From: Anaerolineae bacterium
Lineage (GTDB): Bacteria; Chloroflexota; Anaerolineae; Anaerolineales; Villigracilaceae
Length of the DNA stretch: 64,000 bases
Direction of reading: 5' to 3'
NCBI GenBank assembly: GCA_021324435.1
Contig: JAJPIZ010000032.1
Location: forward strand, 1-64,000
The notes beneath the pieces were generated by a model. That model did no database searches and had not been told where the DNA came from. It worked only from the letters and a program-made list of their open reading frames with translations. Both the position numbers and the translations under genes were made by a program. Positions 35,296 to 43,361 of this stretch are shown here, piece by piece. Position 1 is the first letter of the stretch. Each line of letters opens with the position of its first letter.

Positions 35296-35314
35296 ATGGG
35301 GGTGTTCACCCCAT
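35296..35314. promoter_or_regulatory. Palindrome upstream of the nonahaem gene, shared with the octahaem operon
   Basis: ATGGGGGTGTTCACCCCAT, 47 bp before the start codon at 35361. An almost identical palindrome (ATGGGTGATTCACCCCAT) lies at 43257, upstream of the minus-strand octahaem operon. No other copy was noticed in the window. Confidence 0.45.
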
Positions 35315-35360
35315 GTGAATGTATTTTCGAGAAAGTTTGTCGGGAATACAGGAGAATGCA

Positions 35361-36539
35361 ATGACAAAATGGTTTTCGAACCATCTCAAACCGATTTCTT
35401 TTCTTATCGGCATCTGTCTTATCCTCGTAGCCGCGGCCGCTCTAACGTCACGCGTAGACGCGGCCAGGTCTTTGCAACCGCCGGTCGAACCTGCCGCGCA
35501 GGCAAAGCCGTCGAACGATTATTGTCTGGGATGTCACGGTCAGTCCACGTTGAGCAAGACCTTGTCAAGCGGCGAGATTCTTTCCCTTTATATTGACCCC
35601 AGCTTGTTTCATGCGGGAGTTCACAATCAGGAAGATGTTGCCTGCGTGGACTGCCACACGAACATCAGCAGGTTTCCTCACCCGGACTTCAAAGCGGATA
35701 CGCTTCGAGACGTTTCGATTCAACTTTATACCTCCTGCCAGAATTGCCATGCCGAGCAATACAACAAAGTGCTTGATAGCGTCCATCAAAAAGCATTGGC
35801 GGGCGGGAACTTCAACGCCGCGGTCTGCACCGATTGCCATAACCCGCACCAGCAGACTCGCATCACTGATAAACAGACCGGTGAACTTTTACCAGAAGCC
35901 CGCTTCCGCATCCCGCAGACTTGCGCGCGTTGCCACAACGCGATCTATGAAACATATAAAAGCAGTGTCCACGGCGCGGCATTGACCATGCAAGGCAATC
36001 TGGATGTTCCCACTTGCATTGATTGCCATGGCGTTCATAATATTCAGGACCCGACCACTGCGCGCTTCCGCAATGACACGCCTCAACTATGCGCGAAGTG
36101 CCATACCAATGCCGAGATCATGAACAAGTATGGCATCTCGACTCAAGTGCTCAATACCTATGTCTCGGATTTTCACGGCACAACCGTGACCCTCTTCGAG
36201 CAGGTCTCGCCTGATACTCCCACGAATAAACCAGTCTGCACGGACTGCCACGGCGTGCACAACATCAGTAAAGTGGATGACCCCGCCACGGGCATCGCCA
36301 TCAAGGAGAATCTGCTGGGCAAATGTCAGCGTTGCCATCCCAACGTGACCACGGAGAACTTCACCGACGCGTGGATGAGCCACTACGTCGCCAGCCCGAC
36401 ACATTTTCCGCTGGTGTATTACGTCAATCTCTTTTACAAAATTTTGATCCCGGCAGTGATCGGCGGCATGTTGCTCTTTGTCGTCACAGACTTTATCAGA
36501 CGCATGATCGAAGCGCGGAAAGGAACCAGGCATGGTTAA
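35361..36539 (+). CDS. Nonahaem membrane-anchored cytochrome c
   Basis: 392 residues; AGGAGA precedes the ATG. N-terminal signal/anchor (FLIGICLILVAAAAL) and one C-terminal helix (ILIPAVIGGMLLFVVTDFI). Nine CXXCH motifs between: CLGCH, CVDCH, CQNCH, CTDCH, CARCH, CIDCH, CAKCH, CTDCH and CQRCH. The pattern resembles the cytochrome c3/NapC-related multihaem superfamily and likely passes electrons between the cytochrome b encoded next and periplasmic partners. Its last codons overlap the following gene by 8 bp, which implies coupled expression. Confidence 0.9.
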   Translation: MTKWFSNHLKPISFLIGICLILVAAAALTSRVDAARSLQPPVEPAAQAKPSNDYCLGCHGQSTLSKTLSSGEILSLYIDPSLFHAGVHNQEDVACVDCHTNISRFPHPDFKADTLRDVSIQLYTSCQNCHAEQYNKVLDSVHQKALAGGNFNAAVCTDCHNPHQQTRITDKQTGELLPEARFRIPQTCARCHNAIYETYKSSVHGAALTMQGNLDVPTCIDCHGVHNIQDPTTARFRNDTPQLCAKCHTNAEIMNKYGISTQVLNTYVSDFHGTTVTLFEQVSPDTPTNKPVCTDCHGVHNISKVDDPATGIAIKENLLGKCQRCHPNVTTENFTDAWMSHYVASPTHFPLVYYVNLFYKILIPAVIGGMLLFVVTDFIRRMIEARKGTRHG

Positions 36540-37743
36540 AAAGACTTCTGCTCCTGCGCGTTCTCACTCGTATCTTCGCTTCTCGTTTGCAGACCGAGTC
36601 CAGCATTTGGCGATGTTGCTCTCGTTTACGACGCTCGCCGTGACCGGCCTCGTACAAAAATATCCACTGAATGCAGTTTCGTTGTTCATCGTTCGCCTGT
36701 GGGGCGGGATTGAAAATATCCGCGCCACGCACCACGTGGCCGCGACCCTGCTCATGCTGGTTGCCATTTATCACCTCATCGGCATGGGCTACAAGATTTT
36801 TGTTTTGCGTCATCGTATGACAATGCTTCCCAGCCTGCAGGATGTCAAAGATGCGTGGATGGCTTTCACCTATAACATCGGTCTCGGCAAATCGCGGCCT
36901 CAGATGGGACGTTACACCTTCGAAGAAAAAGCCGAGTATTGGGCGTTGGTCTGGGGCACAGTCATCATGGGCATCACCGGCTTCATGATGTGGAATCCGC
37001 TCGCCACGGTCAAACTTCTGCCCGGCGATTTCATCCCCGCCGCGAAAGCCGCGCATGGCGCGGAAGCCTTGCTCGCGGTCCTGGCGATCATCGTCTGGCA
37101 CATGTACGGCGTGCATCTCAAACGATTCAACAAATCCATGTGGACCGGTGAATTGAGCGAAGAAGAAATGCTTCACGAACATCCGCTTGAACTGGCCGAT
37201 ATCAAAGCCGGTATTGCAGATCGTATGCCGTCAGCCGCCACGCTTCGTAAACGCCAGATGATCTATTATCCGATTGCGACGATTCTCGGCCTCGTCATGT
37301 TATTTTCGGTTTATGGATTTATAAATGGCGAACAAACGGCAATCACGACCGTCCCGCCGCAAGCCGCGACGATTCCTGTTTATGTGCCTGAGACACCGAC
37401 TCCTTTGCCGCCGACTCCGACTCCGCTTCCGTCTCCGACTCCGCCCGCGGCGGCAGAGGGAACCCAGGCCTCGTCCACATCCTCAACCTGGATTCAAGTC
37501 GGCCCGATCTTTGCCGCGAAATGTTTGCAGTGTCATGGCGCTCTGGCCTCGGGTGGACTTAATCTAAGTACGTATGCAGACGCGATGAAGGGCGGGAAGG
37601 ACGGCCCGGTCATCGTCCCGAATGATGCGGCGAACAGCAAGTTGTTCATCGTCCAATCCGCGGGCGGGCATCTGGGTCAGTTATCCGCCGACGAATTGGA
37701 AGTCATCAAAGAATGGATTGACGCCGGCGCGCTCGAAAAGTAA
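36532..37743 (+). CDS. Di-haem cytochrome b (formate-dehydrogenase-gamma-like) fused to a C-terminal cytochrome c domain
   Basis: 403 residues. Residues about 15-215 have four membrane helices with candidate haem b His residues (QHLAML, THHVAAT, IYHLIG, AAHGAEA, VWHMYGVH), like FdnI-type quinone-reactive subunits. A fifth helix near 240-255 and a Thr/Pro spacer (TPLPPTPTPLPSPTP) lead to a c-type domain with CLQCH and NLSTYADAMKGGKDG, ending IKEWIDAGALEK. The same C-terminal module closes the next gene. A b-c fusion in one chain would carry electrons from quinol to the outer face directly. Confidence 0.85.
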   Translation: MVKKTSAPARSHSYLRFSFADRVQHLAMLLSFTTLAVTGLVQKYPLNAVSLFIVRLWGGIENIRATHHVAATLLMLVAIYHLIGMGYKIFVLRHRMTMLPSLQDVKDAWMAFTYNIGLGKSRPQMGRYTFEEKAEYWALVWGTVIMGITGFMMWNPLATVKLLPGDFIPAAKAAHGAEALLAVLAIIVWHMYGVHLKRFNKSMWTGELSEEEMLHEHPLELADIKAGIADRMPSAATLRKRQMIYYPIATILGLVMLFSVYGFINGEQTAITTVPPQAATIPVYVPETPTPLPPTPTPLPSPTPPAAAEGTQASSTSSTWIQVGPIFAAKCLQCHGALASGGLNLSTYADAMKGGKDGPVIVPNDAANSKLFIVQSAGGHLGQLSADELEVIKEWIDAGALEK

Positions 37744-37803
37744 TTCAGAAGGCGACAGTCGCTTCTCAAGTGACTATCACCTTTATTCTGGAGGAGGTGT
37801 CTT

Positions 37804-39483
37804 GTGAAATTGAGGGAACGTTTGAATAAATTTTTCTTTCCGCCCGCCGGTTCGCCGCGCTGGATGCTCATTGCCCCTTACACTATCTTGGGTGTGTTAG
37901 TCATTGCTTTGCTGGGGGGAGGAACGTACGCGTGGGATTACACCAACTCGCCAACGTTCTGCGGCACATCGTGTCATACTATGCCCCCGCAAAATGTGAC
38001 GTATCTCGCTTCACCTCATGCGAATGTGTATTGCACCGAGTGCCACATCGGCCGCGCCTTTGTGGGCCAACAGTTCGCGCGCAAAACGGAAGATGTGCGT
38101 GAGATTATCGCGATGACTTTTCACTTGTATGAGTTCCCGATTCGCGCCAGCCGTACCCGGCCTGCGCGCGAGACGTGCGAGAAATGTCATCAGCCGGAGG
38201 CTTTTGCCAACGACAGTCTGGTCATGCTGAAGCATTATGCCAGCGATACGGATAATACGGCTACCACGACGTATCTCATTCTGAAAACAGGCGGTGGAAC
38301 AAAACGGCAGGGATTGGGGCTCGGCATCCACTGGCACATTATGAACAAGGTCGAGTATTACGCGATGGATGAATTGGGGCAGGACATTCCCTATGTTCGC
38401 GTTTACAACGATGACGGCACCACCACCGACTACGTGGATATTCAATCGGGGTTCGACCCCAAATCCATCACCGACAGTCAACTCAAGCCCATGGACTGCG
38501 TGACCTGTCATAACCGCGTCACGCATGACTTCATGCCGCCCACACAGTCCGTGGACTTGGCGATGTCACGTGGTTTGATTGATCCGGCCATTCCGAATAT
38601 CCATGCGAAAGCAATCGAACTTCTGAGCGCGAAATATGAATCGCGCGACGAGGCCGCCAAAGCCTTCAACGGACTCAAAGCCTATTATCAAAATTCGACC
38701 TACAAAGATCTTGGCAAAGTAGACGCGGCCATTCAAGTGATCCAGGGCATCTACGATAATACGGTCTTCCTCGATCAGAAAATAGATTGGACCACCTATC
38801 CCAACAACCTCGGCCACATCGGTTCACCGGGATGCTTCCGTTGCCACGATGGCAAGCATCTGGATTCGAATCAACAGGCGATTCGACTCGAATGTAATTT
38901 ATGCCATTCCATTCCGGTCGTGGCGGGACCTCAGGACTTTGTCACCCGCATCGAGGTCAGCCGCGGGCCCGAGCCGGATTCGCATCGCAACCCAAACTGG
39001 ATCAGCCTCCACAACAAATCCATTGACACCTCCTGCGCGGCCTGCCACACGACGGACGACCCGGGCGGCACGAGCAACACCTCCTTCTGCTCGAACAGCG
39101 CCTGTCATGGAAACGTCTTCCAGTACGCGGGCTTCGACGCGCCGAAACTGCGCGAAGTCCTGCAGGCTCAAATTCCAACGCCTGCGCCGACTCCAACTCC
39201 CGCGCCGATTGTGGGCAACCCAACTTACGATGCTAACATTGCTCCCATCCTTTCAACGAAATGCGGCGCATGTCACAACACAACGACACTAACAGGCGGT
39301 CTTGATTTGACCACTTACGCGGGAATGATGAAAGGCGGAAAAGACGGCACGGTGGTCCTGCCAGGTGATTCCGCGAACAGCAAAATTGTCCAAATGCAAA
39401 GCAGTAAGCATTTTGCGAATCTCTCCATCGAAGAACTTGAACTCGTCAGGCAATGGATTGACTCCGGCGCGCTCGAGAAATAA
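37804..39483 (+). CDS. NapC/NirT-like multihaem protein with C-terminal cytochrome c domain
   Basis: 559 residues from GTG, preceded by a very strong GGAGGAGGT site. One N-terminal anchor (LIAPYTILGVLVIALLGGG), then SPTFCGTSCHTM, the position of the first NapC/NrfH haem with its axial Met, but here CX3CH (Cys53-Cys57-His58). Canonical motifs: CTECH, CEKCH, CVTCH, CFRCH, CNLCH, CAACH, and CGACH in the C-terminal module; near 429-435 there is CX4CH (CSNSACH). Up to nine haems. The end (LDLTTYAGMMKGGKDG, RQWIDSGALEK) duplicates that of the preceding protein. Likely a quinol-oxidising or electron-distributing subunit. Confidence 0.85.
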   Translation: MKLRERLNKFFFPPAGSPRWMLIAPYTILGVLVIALLGGGTYAWDYTNSPTFCGTSCHTMPPQNVTYLASPHANVYCTECHIGRAFVGQQFARKTEDVREIIAMTFHLYEFPIRASRTRPARETCEKCHQPEAFANDSLVMLKHYASDTDNTATTTYLILKTGGGTKRQGLGLGIHWHIMNKVEYYAMDELGQDIPYVRVYNDDGTTTDYVDIQSGFDPKSITDSQLKPMDCVTCHNRVTHDFMPPTQSVDLAMSRGLIDPAIPNIHAKAIELLSAKYESRDEAAKAFNGLKAYYQNSTYKDLGKVDAAIQVIQGIYDNTVFLDQKIDWTTYPNNLGHIGSPGCFRCHDGKHLDSNQQAIRLECNLCHSIPVVAGPQDFVTRIEVSRGPEPDSHRNPNWISLHNKSIDTSCAACHTTDDPGGTSNTSFCSNSACHGNVFQYAGFDAPKLREVLQAQIPTPAPTPTPAPIVGNPTYDANIAPILSTKCGACHNTTTLTGGLDLTTYAGMMKGGKDGTVVLPGDSANSKIVQMQSSKHFANLSIEELELVRQWIDSGALEK

Positions 39484-39520
39484 GCCATTTCCCCTCACCA
39501 AGGGGAGGGGAAACGGTGAG

Positions 39521-39561
39521 ATAACCAAAAAGCCGACCTTTCCGGTCGGCCTTTTGGTTAT
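39521..39561. terminator. Bidirectional terminator between the convergent cytochrome operons
   Basis: Perfect 18-bp arms, ATAACCAAAAAGCCGACC and its complement, around TTTCC. A and T tracts on both sides let it serve the plus-strand cytochrome operon and the minus-strand NrfD operon. Confidence 0.9.
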
Positions 39562-39569
39562 TATATGTT

Positions 39570-40838
39570 TTATGCAACTACATGTTCTACGGATTTGACT
39601 GCAACTTTTTCGGTCTCTTCTTCCTCCGCGTAGCGGTGATCCACGACTCGCAGATATTTCACGCCCAGCGAAAAGGCCAGCAGACCGTATGCGATCACGC
39701 CCGCGCCTGTAATGAACTCGATCAACGATGGACGATAAGATGTATATGCCACAGTCGGTTGACCCGGTAGATACGAGATGACCATCAGCAGGCCGGATAT
39801 ATTTGTGTCCCAGCGATAGGCGACAACGCCTCCGACGACTAATCCAAGTGCAACCATCCGCCAGAAGGGGTGTCTGCGCGTGGCGTGTGTTAGCAACAGA
39901 ATCATCGGGACGAGCGTGCCAAGTAATATCTCACCGAACCAGAAGTTGAAAGCCAGCGGGCCGCTGGTGACAAGTTGCAAGCCTTCTGTTCGTCCGGGTT
40001 GATAGGTGTAGTTCTGGGCGAGCGTGTCCCAGAAACGGAAGTAAAGATATCCGACCAATGCCCACGCCACGAAATAGGAAACGCGTTCGATCAATCCGTC
40101 ATTGATGCGGGCTTTGGAGGTCAATCGCGCGGAAAGCATCGAAGCGAACAGAGTCAACGAGATGCCGCCGACGATGGCCGAGTACATGAACAGCACAGAC
40201 ATCTCCGGTTTGAACCAGAATGGCCGCGCCTTGATCACGCCGTAGGTCGCGCCGAGCGAAGACTGATGAAGCATCGAAAGGAACAATCCTGCAATGGCGA
40301 GATACGGCGCGTAATGATGAAGGTGACTCATCCATGCGGCCAGTTTGGGCCGGCGCTTCTTGAGCCAGTCGAAGCCTGCAAAGATCGGCATGGACTCGAA
40401 GACAAGCACGGTGAGATACAACACCACGCACATCGTCACTTCCCACAGCAGGGAATGTTCGTTCCAATAAACGAGCGCGTGCCAGAAGCGGTCAGGTCGG
40501 CCAATATCGAGCAGGAGCGAGAGCATCGCCATTGTGTAGCCGATCAATCCGACAAAGGTCGCGGTGCGCGCAATCGGCTGGTAGCGTCTGAGTCCGATCA
40601 AATAGACTGCCGCGCACAGCGTGAAGGCGCCGGCGCTCAACGCGATGGAGGAAAGATCAATCGTGATCCACAAACCCCACGGCACGAGGTCGGTGAGATT
40701 CGTGATCCACAATCCGTTCCAGAAGACCGCGATGCCGCCGATCAGCGCGGCGACCAACAACAAACCGAGGAAGCCGAGCCACATCGTCCACGGTGTGATC
40801 TTCAACGATGAAAGTTTGGTCTTCAGATTTTTCAACAT
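39570..40838 (-). CDS. HybB/NrfD-like quinone-interacting membrane subunit
   Basis: 422 residues with about ten membrane helices. The segment LVPWGLWITIDLSSIALSAGAF is the hallmark of HybB/NrfD/PsrC proteins, followed by LLDIGRPDRFWHALVYWN. Such subunits bind menaquinone and exchange electrons with an Fe-S partner on the outside. The Fe-S gene ends two bases upstream on the same strand, so they form a pair. No hydrogenase or molybdenum subunit is present. Confidence 0.92.
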   Translation of the reverse strand: MLKNLKTKLSSLKITPWTMWLGFLGLLLVAALIGGIAVFWNGLWITNLTDLVPWGLWITIDLSSIALSAGAFTLCAAVYLIGLRRYQPIARTATFVGLIGYTMAMLSLLLDIGRPDRFWHALVYWNEHSLLWEVTMCVVLYLTVLVFESMPIFAGFDWLKKRRPKLAAWMSHLHHYAPYLAIAGLFLSMLHQSSLGATYGVIKARPFWFKPEMSVLFMYSAIVGGISLTLFASMLSARLTSKARINDGLIERVSYFVAWALVGYLYFRFWDTLAQNYTYQPGRTEGLQLVTSGPLAFNFWFGEILLGTLVPMILLLTHATRRHPFWRMVALGLVVGGVVAYRWDTNISGLLMVISYLPGQPTVAYTSYRPSLIEFITGAGVIAYGLLAFSLGVKYLRVVDHRYAEEEETEKVAVKSVEHVVA

Positions 40839-40840
40839 GG

Positions 40841-41611
40841 CTAGCCTTCCATCTTCTCAGCATCCGCGGGGAGGTAATACACGCGCGGACTCGTGCCCAA
40901 ATCATCGCGCAAACGATATGAAACATTCTGCTTCAACAACTTGCTGACGTTGGAATTCGGATCGTTCAAATCGCCGAAGACGCGCGCCCCGGTGGGACAA
41001 GCCACCACGCAGGCAGGCGTCGCATCCGCATCGCCCCCGGGCCGGAGTCCCAGTGCCAGGCCGCGGTCAATCCGCTGATAGCAGAACGCGCACTTCTCCA
41101 CGACGCCGCGCGGGCGACGCGCCACTTCGGGCTGCCCCCATTTCGGCACCGCGGGATTCGTTCCATCAAATGTTTTCCAGTTGAACGAACGCGCCTGATA
41201 CGGGCAGGCCACTTCGCAATAACGGCAACCGATGCAACGGTCGTAATCCATCATCACGATTCCGTCGGGACGATAATAGGAAGCGTTGACCGGGCAGACC
41301 TCCACGCAGGGCGCTTTGGCGCATTGCATACAAGGCCGCGGCAGGAAAATGTCTTTGCCATCCACTTCACCGGCGGCCAGGACGCGGTTCCATTGAATAT
41401 CCGGGTTGATGTCGTTGTGCGCCTGACAGGCCAGCGTGCAATACCCGCATCCGATGCACTTGGATTGATCAATCACCATCACCCATTGATTCGGTCCGCT
41501 CTCCACGTCCTCGGAGGCTTTCGCTTTTTGAAGGGCTTGAGTCGCGCCCATCGCGGCCGCGCCCACTGCGGCAACTTTTAGAAAATCACGGCGGTTGATG
41601 GACTTAGTCAT
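40841..41611 (-). CDS. Tat-exported four-cluster ferredoxin subunit (HybA/NrfC/PsrB-like)
   Basis: 256 residues. Of two ATGs, the one at MTKSINRRDF is chosen because GGGGAGG then has normal spacing. A Tat signal (RRDFLKVAAVGAAA) starts the protein. Cys motifs CIGCGYCTLACQ, CMQCAKAPCVEVCP, CIGCRYCEVACP and CAFCYQR...CVVACP supply sixteen Cys for four 4Fe-4S clusters. It links the octahaem cytochrome to the membrane subunit. Its start overlaps the octahaem stop by 8 bp. Confidence 0.93.
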   Translation of the reverse strand: MTKSINRRDFLKVAAVGAAAMGATQALQKAKASEDVESGPNQWVMVIDQSKCIGCGYCTLACQAHNDINPDIQWNRVLAAGEVDGKDIFLPRPCMQCAKAPCVEVCPVNASYYRPDGIVMMDYDRCIGCRYCEVACPYQARSFNWKTFDGTNPAVPKWGQPEVARRPRGVVEKCAFCYQRIDRGLALGLRPGGDADATPACVVACPTGARVFGDLNDPNSNVSKLLKQNVSYRLRDDLGTSPRVYYLPADAEKMEG

Positions 41612-42578
41612 TTTCATCCTCCCCGTTGTGCCTGACGACGCGGCGGTACCACTTCTCGAGCCAGGGAGCGGCCACCATGCCGGCGGCCAGGCCCAAAAGT
41701 CCCGCGAGACCCGCATATCCCAGCGGGCTGACCGGACTCGGCTCAGTATTCAATCCGGCCTGGTTCATCGCAGTCTGTGTGGGAGTCGTCGCGGCTGTGG
41801 AAGGTTGAGCCGTTTCAGACGTCGGTGTGTTGCTGTGCATTTGGTCGGAATGACATGCGTTGCAGCTGTCAATGCTGGCCTTGAAGGAGTGATCGGGCAG
41901 AGCGTGTGCGTTGCTCGCATCTTTGACCGTGTGCGTGACGTGACAGTTGATGCAGGTGACGCCCTGCTGATGATGTTGCGAGTATGGAAAATCCATGCTC
42001 ACATCTTTGTGACATGTGACGCACAACTGCGATGCGTCGGTGTATTGCGCGCTTCCATCCAGCGGCTTGGTGATCTTCAATGAGGCGCTGTGCGGATCAT
42101 GACACGTAATGCAATTCATGCCGCGCTGATAATGCGTGCTTCCCTGCCAGTCCTGCCAATCGAAGCGCGTGTCGCTGTGGCAACGCGCGCACAGATCGGG
42201 CGTGCGATTCACCGGCATGGGTTCCTTCGGATGACCTTCTTTCATTGGGCCATGACAGGCCTCGCACGAAACGCCGTCTGCCAGCCATGTGGCTGTCGCG
42301 GGATCATAACCCGTCACATGACAAACAAGACAAGCCCCCGGCTTGCCCTGTTTGGTCCATTCATCCATAAAAACCGGATCACTGACGGCCTGGCCATGCG
42401 GTCCGCTCTGCCATTCATTTGCGAATTGTGTGTGGCATGAGACACAAGTTGGAGTTTGGGTTTGCGAGGCAGGCTGAGTTGGTCCGCCGCTTTGTGCCTG
42501 TGCGATCGCGAGCGTTACGCCCGCGATCAGCAGGGCAAACATCAGGGCGATCAAAAAACGTTCGAAGCGTGAAAACAT
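41604..42578 (-). CDS. Octahaem cytochrome c (c554-like) with C-terminal membrane anchor
   Basis: 324 residues. N-terminal signal (LIALMFALLIAGVTLAIAQA); eight CXXCH motifs (CVSCH, CLVCH, CEACH, CARCH, CITCH, CVTCH, CINCH, CNACH); then a Thr/Ala spacer and one C-terminal helix (GLAGLLGLAAGMVAA). The block with HVTGYDPATATWLADGVSCEACHGP follows the cytochrome c554 family pattern. It contains no CXXCK, so it is not a NrfA-type nitrite reductase. First large gene of the octahaem/FeS/NrfD operon and presumably its periplasmic electron outlet or inlet. Confidence 0.9.
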   Translation of the reverse strand: MFSRFERFLIALMFALLIAGVTLAIAQAQSGGPTQPASQTQTPTCVSCHTQFANEWQSGPHGQAVSDPVFMDEWTKQGKPGACLVCHVTGYDPATATWLADGVSCEACHGPMKEGHPKEPMPVNRTPDLCARCHSDTRFDWQDWQGSTHYQRGMNCITCHDPHSASLKITKPLDGSAQYTDASQLCVTCHKDVSMDFPYSQHHQQGVTCINCHVTHTVKDASNAHALPDHSFKASIDSCNACHSDQMHSNTPTSETAQPSTAATTPTQTAMNQAGLNTEPSPVSPLGYAGLAGLLGLAAGMVAAPWLEKWYRRVVRHNGEDEND

Positions 42579-42600
42579 CTTGCATTCTCCTTGTTAAGTT

Positions 42601-42945
42601 TTATGCATGTTTTGGTGCGGACATTTTCTTCGTTACGGATGTCCCGATAAACACCTCGCAATCGAGGCATTCATCGCGCAGATAGCCGTTGGGCAGGCGT
42701 TTATATTGCCAGCAGGGAAGGGGCGAGGCCGCGGCTTCGCAGTCCGCGCGTTCTTCGGGCGTACACCCGCGAATCTCCCAGCATTTGGGTTTCCTGACCC
42801 GCGGCGCCCTGGCTTTGCTTTCAGCGCGCCAATCTTCATCGAGCCGGCGCAGGAAGAACACCACCAGCGCCGTGATGAAGATCGGGATGGCCAGCCGCAG
42901 GAGGATTCCAACCGCCACCGCCAGCCATGTATTGAAATCGTTCAT
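42601..42945 (-). CDS. Small membrane protein with Cys-rich two-CW-like domain
   Basis: 114 residues; AAGGTGG precedes the ATG, and a GTG start two codons earlier is also open. One membrane helix (AVAVGILLRLAIPIFITALVVFFL), then a basic stretch and a Cys cluster: CWEIRGC, then DCEAA, PCWQYK, and ECLDCEVF. Seven Cys in about 50 residues suggest a metal or Fe-S site. This CW..C..C..CW pattern recurs in small proteins of anaerobes whose function is not known to me. It lies 22 bp upstream of the octahaem gene, in the same direction. Confidence 0.65.
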   Translation of the reverse strand: MNDFNTWLAVAVGILLRLAIPIFITALVVFFLRRLDEDWRAESKARAPRVRKPKCWEIRGCTPEERADCEAAASPLPCWQYKRLPNGYLRDECLDCEVFIGTSVTKKMSAPKHA

Positions 42946-42952
42946 GGCCACC

Positions 42953-43075
42953 TTACCTTCGATAGAATTGGGCGCGTTCGCGGCGGTGCATCCATTCGCC
43001 GAACATCAGCAGGAGTCCAAACGGCAGGACGAGCCGGATGAGGATCAGTGTGAGTAAAACTTCAGCGGCGTTCAT
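42953..43075 (-). CDS. 40-residue single-helix membrane protein
   Basis: Short open frame with a good AAGGAGAATGCG ribosome site before ATG. It encodes MNAAEVLLTL, a hydrophobic core (ILIRLVLPFGLLLMFG) and a basic end (MHRRERAQFYRR). The stop lies 7 bp before the next start, so it would be first gene of the octahaem operon. Spacing, start site and composition all support a real small subunit, comparable to other tiny helper peptides of respiratory complexes. Unrecognised. Confidence 0.6.
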   Translation of the reverse strand: MNAAEVLLTLILIRLVLPFGLLLMFGEWMHRRERAQFYRR

Positions 43076-43088
43076 CGCATTCTCCTTC

Positions 43089-43125
43089 TAATCCCTCTCC
43101 CATCGGGAGAGGGAAGGGTGAGGAT
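43089..43125. repeat. CCCTCTCCC/GGGAGAGGG palindromic repeat
   Basis: CCCTCTCCC ATC GGGAGAGGG with flanking TAAT and AAGGGTGAGG. Same type as the elements near 28448, 29399 and 39490. Confidence 0.65.
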
Positions 43126-43256
43126 CATTTCATCTACACTTTACATTTCGAGACATGAGAAGTAAATTCGTGCGTTTCCCCAACTTTTGATTTTTTATCT
43201 GCGGCTCATTCCGGACCTTTGGCCTGCGGCGCGCGCCCCATACTTCGTCATAGCTG

Positions 43257-43274
43257 ATGGGTGATTCACCCCAT
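43257..43274. promoter_or_regulatory. Palindrome upstream of the octahaem operon, shared with the nonahaem gene
   Basis: ATGGGTGATTCACCCCAT, 182 bp upstream of the first small gene of the minus-strand operon; the partner copy is at 35296-35314. Both share GTG(A)TTCACCCCATG. Confidence 0.4.
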
Positions 43275-43280
43275 GAAAAC

Positions 43281-43313
43281 AAAACCTCCCGCAGAGCTGA
43301 ATCTGCGGGAGGG
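43281..43313 (-). terminator. Hairpin terminator downstream of the DUF454 gene
   Basis: CCTCCCGCAGA / TCTGCGGGAGG hairpin. On the minus strand it is followed by TTTTGTTTTC. It closes the DUF454 transcript and insulates the octahaem operon. Confidence 0.75.
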
Positions 43314-43361
43314 CGATGGCTGAAAAGAGACGGCGGGCTTGAAATTATGCCTGCATGGTTG

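Noticed and set aside
41604..42578. Octahaem protein as nitrite reductase or hydroxylamine oxidoreductase
   Set aside because: No CXXCK active-site motif and no crosslinking Tyr pattern visible. It is better read as a c554-like electron-transfer cytochrome.
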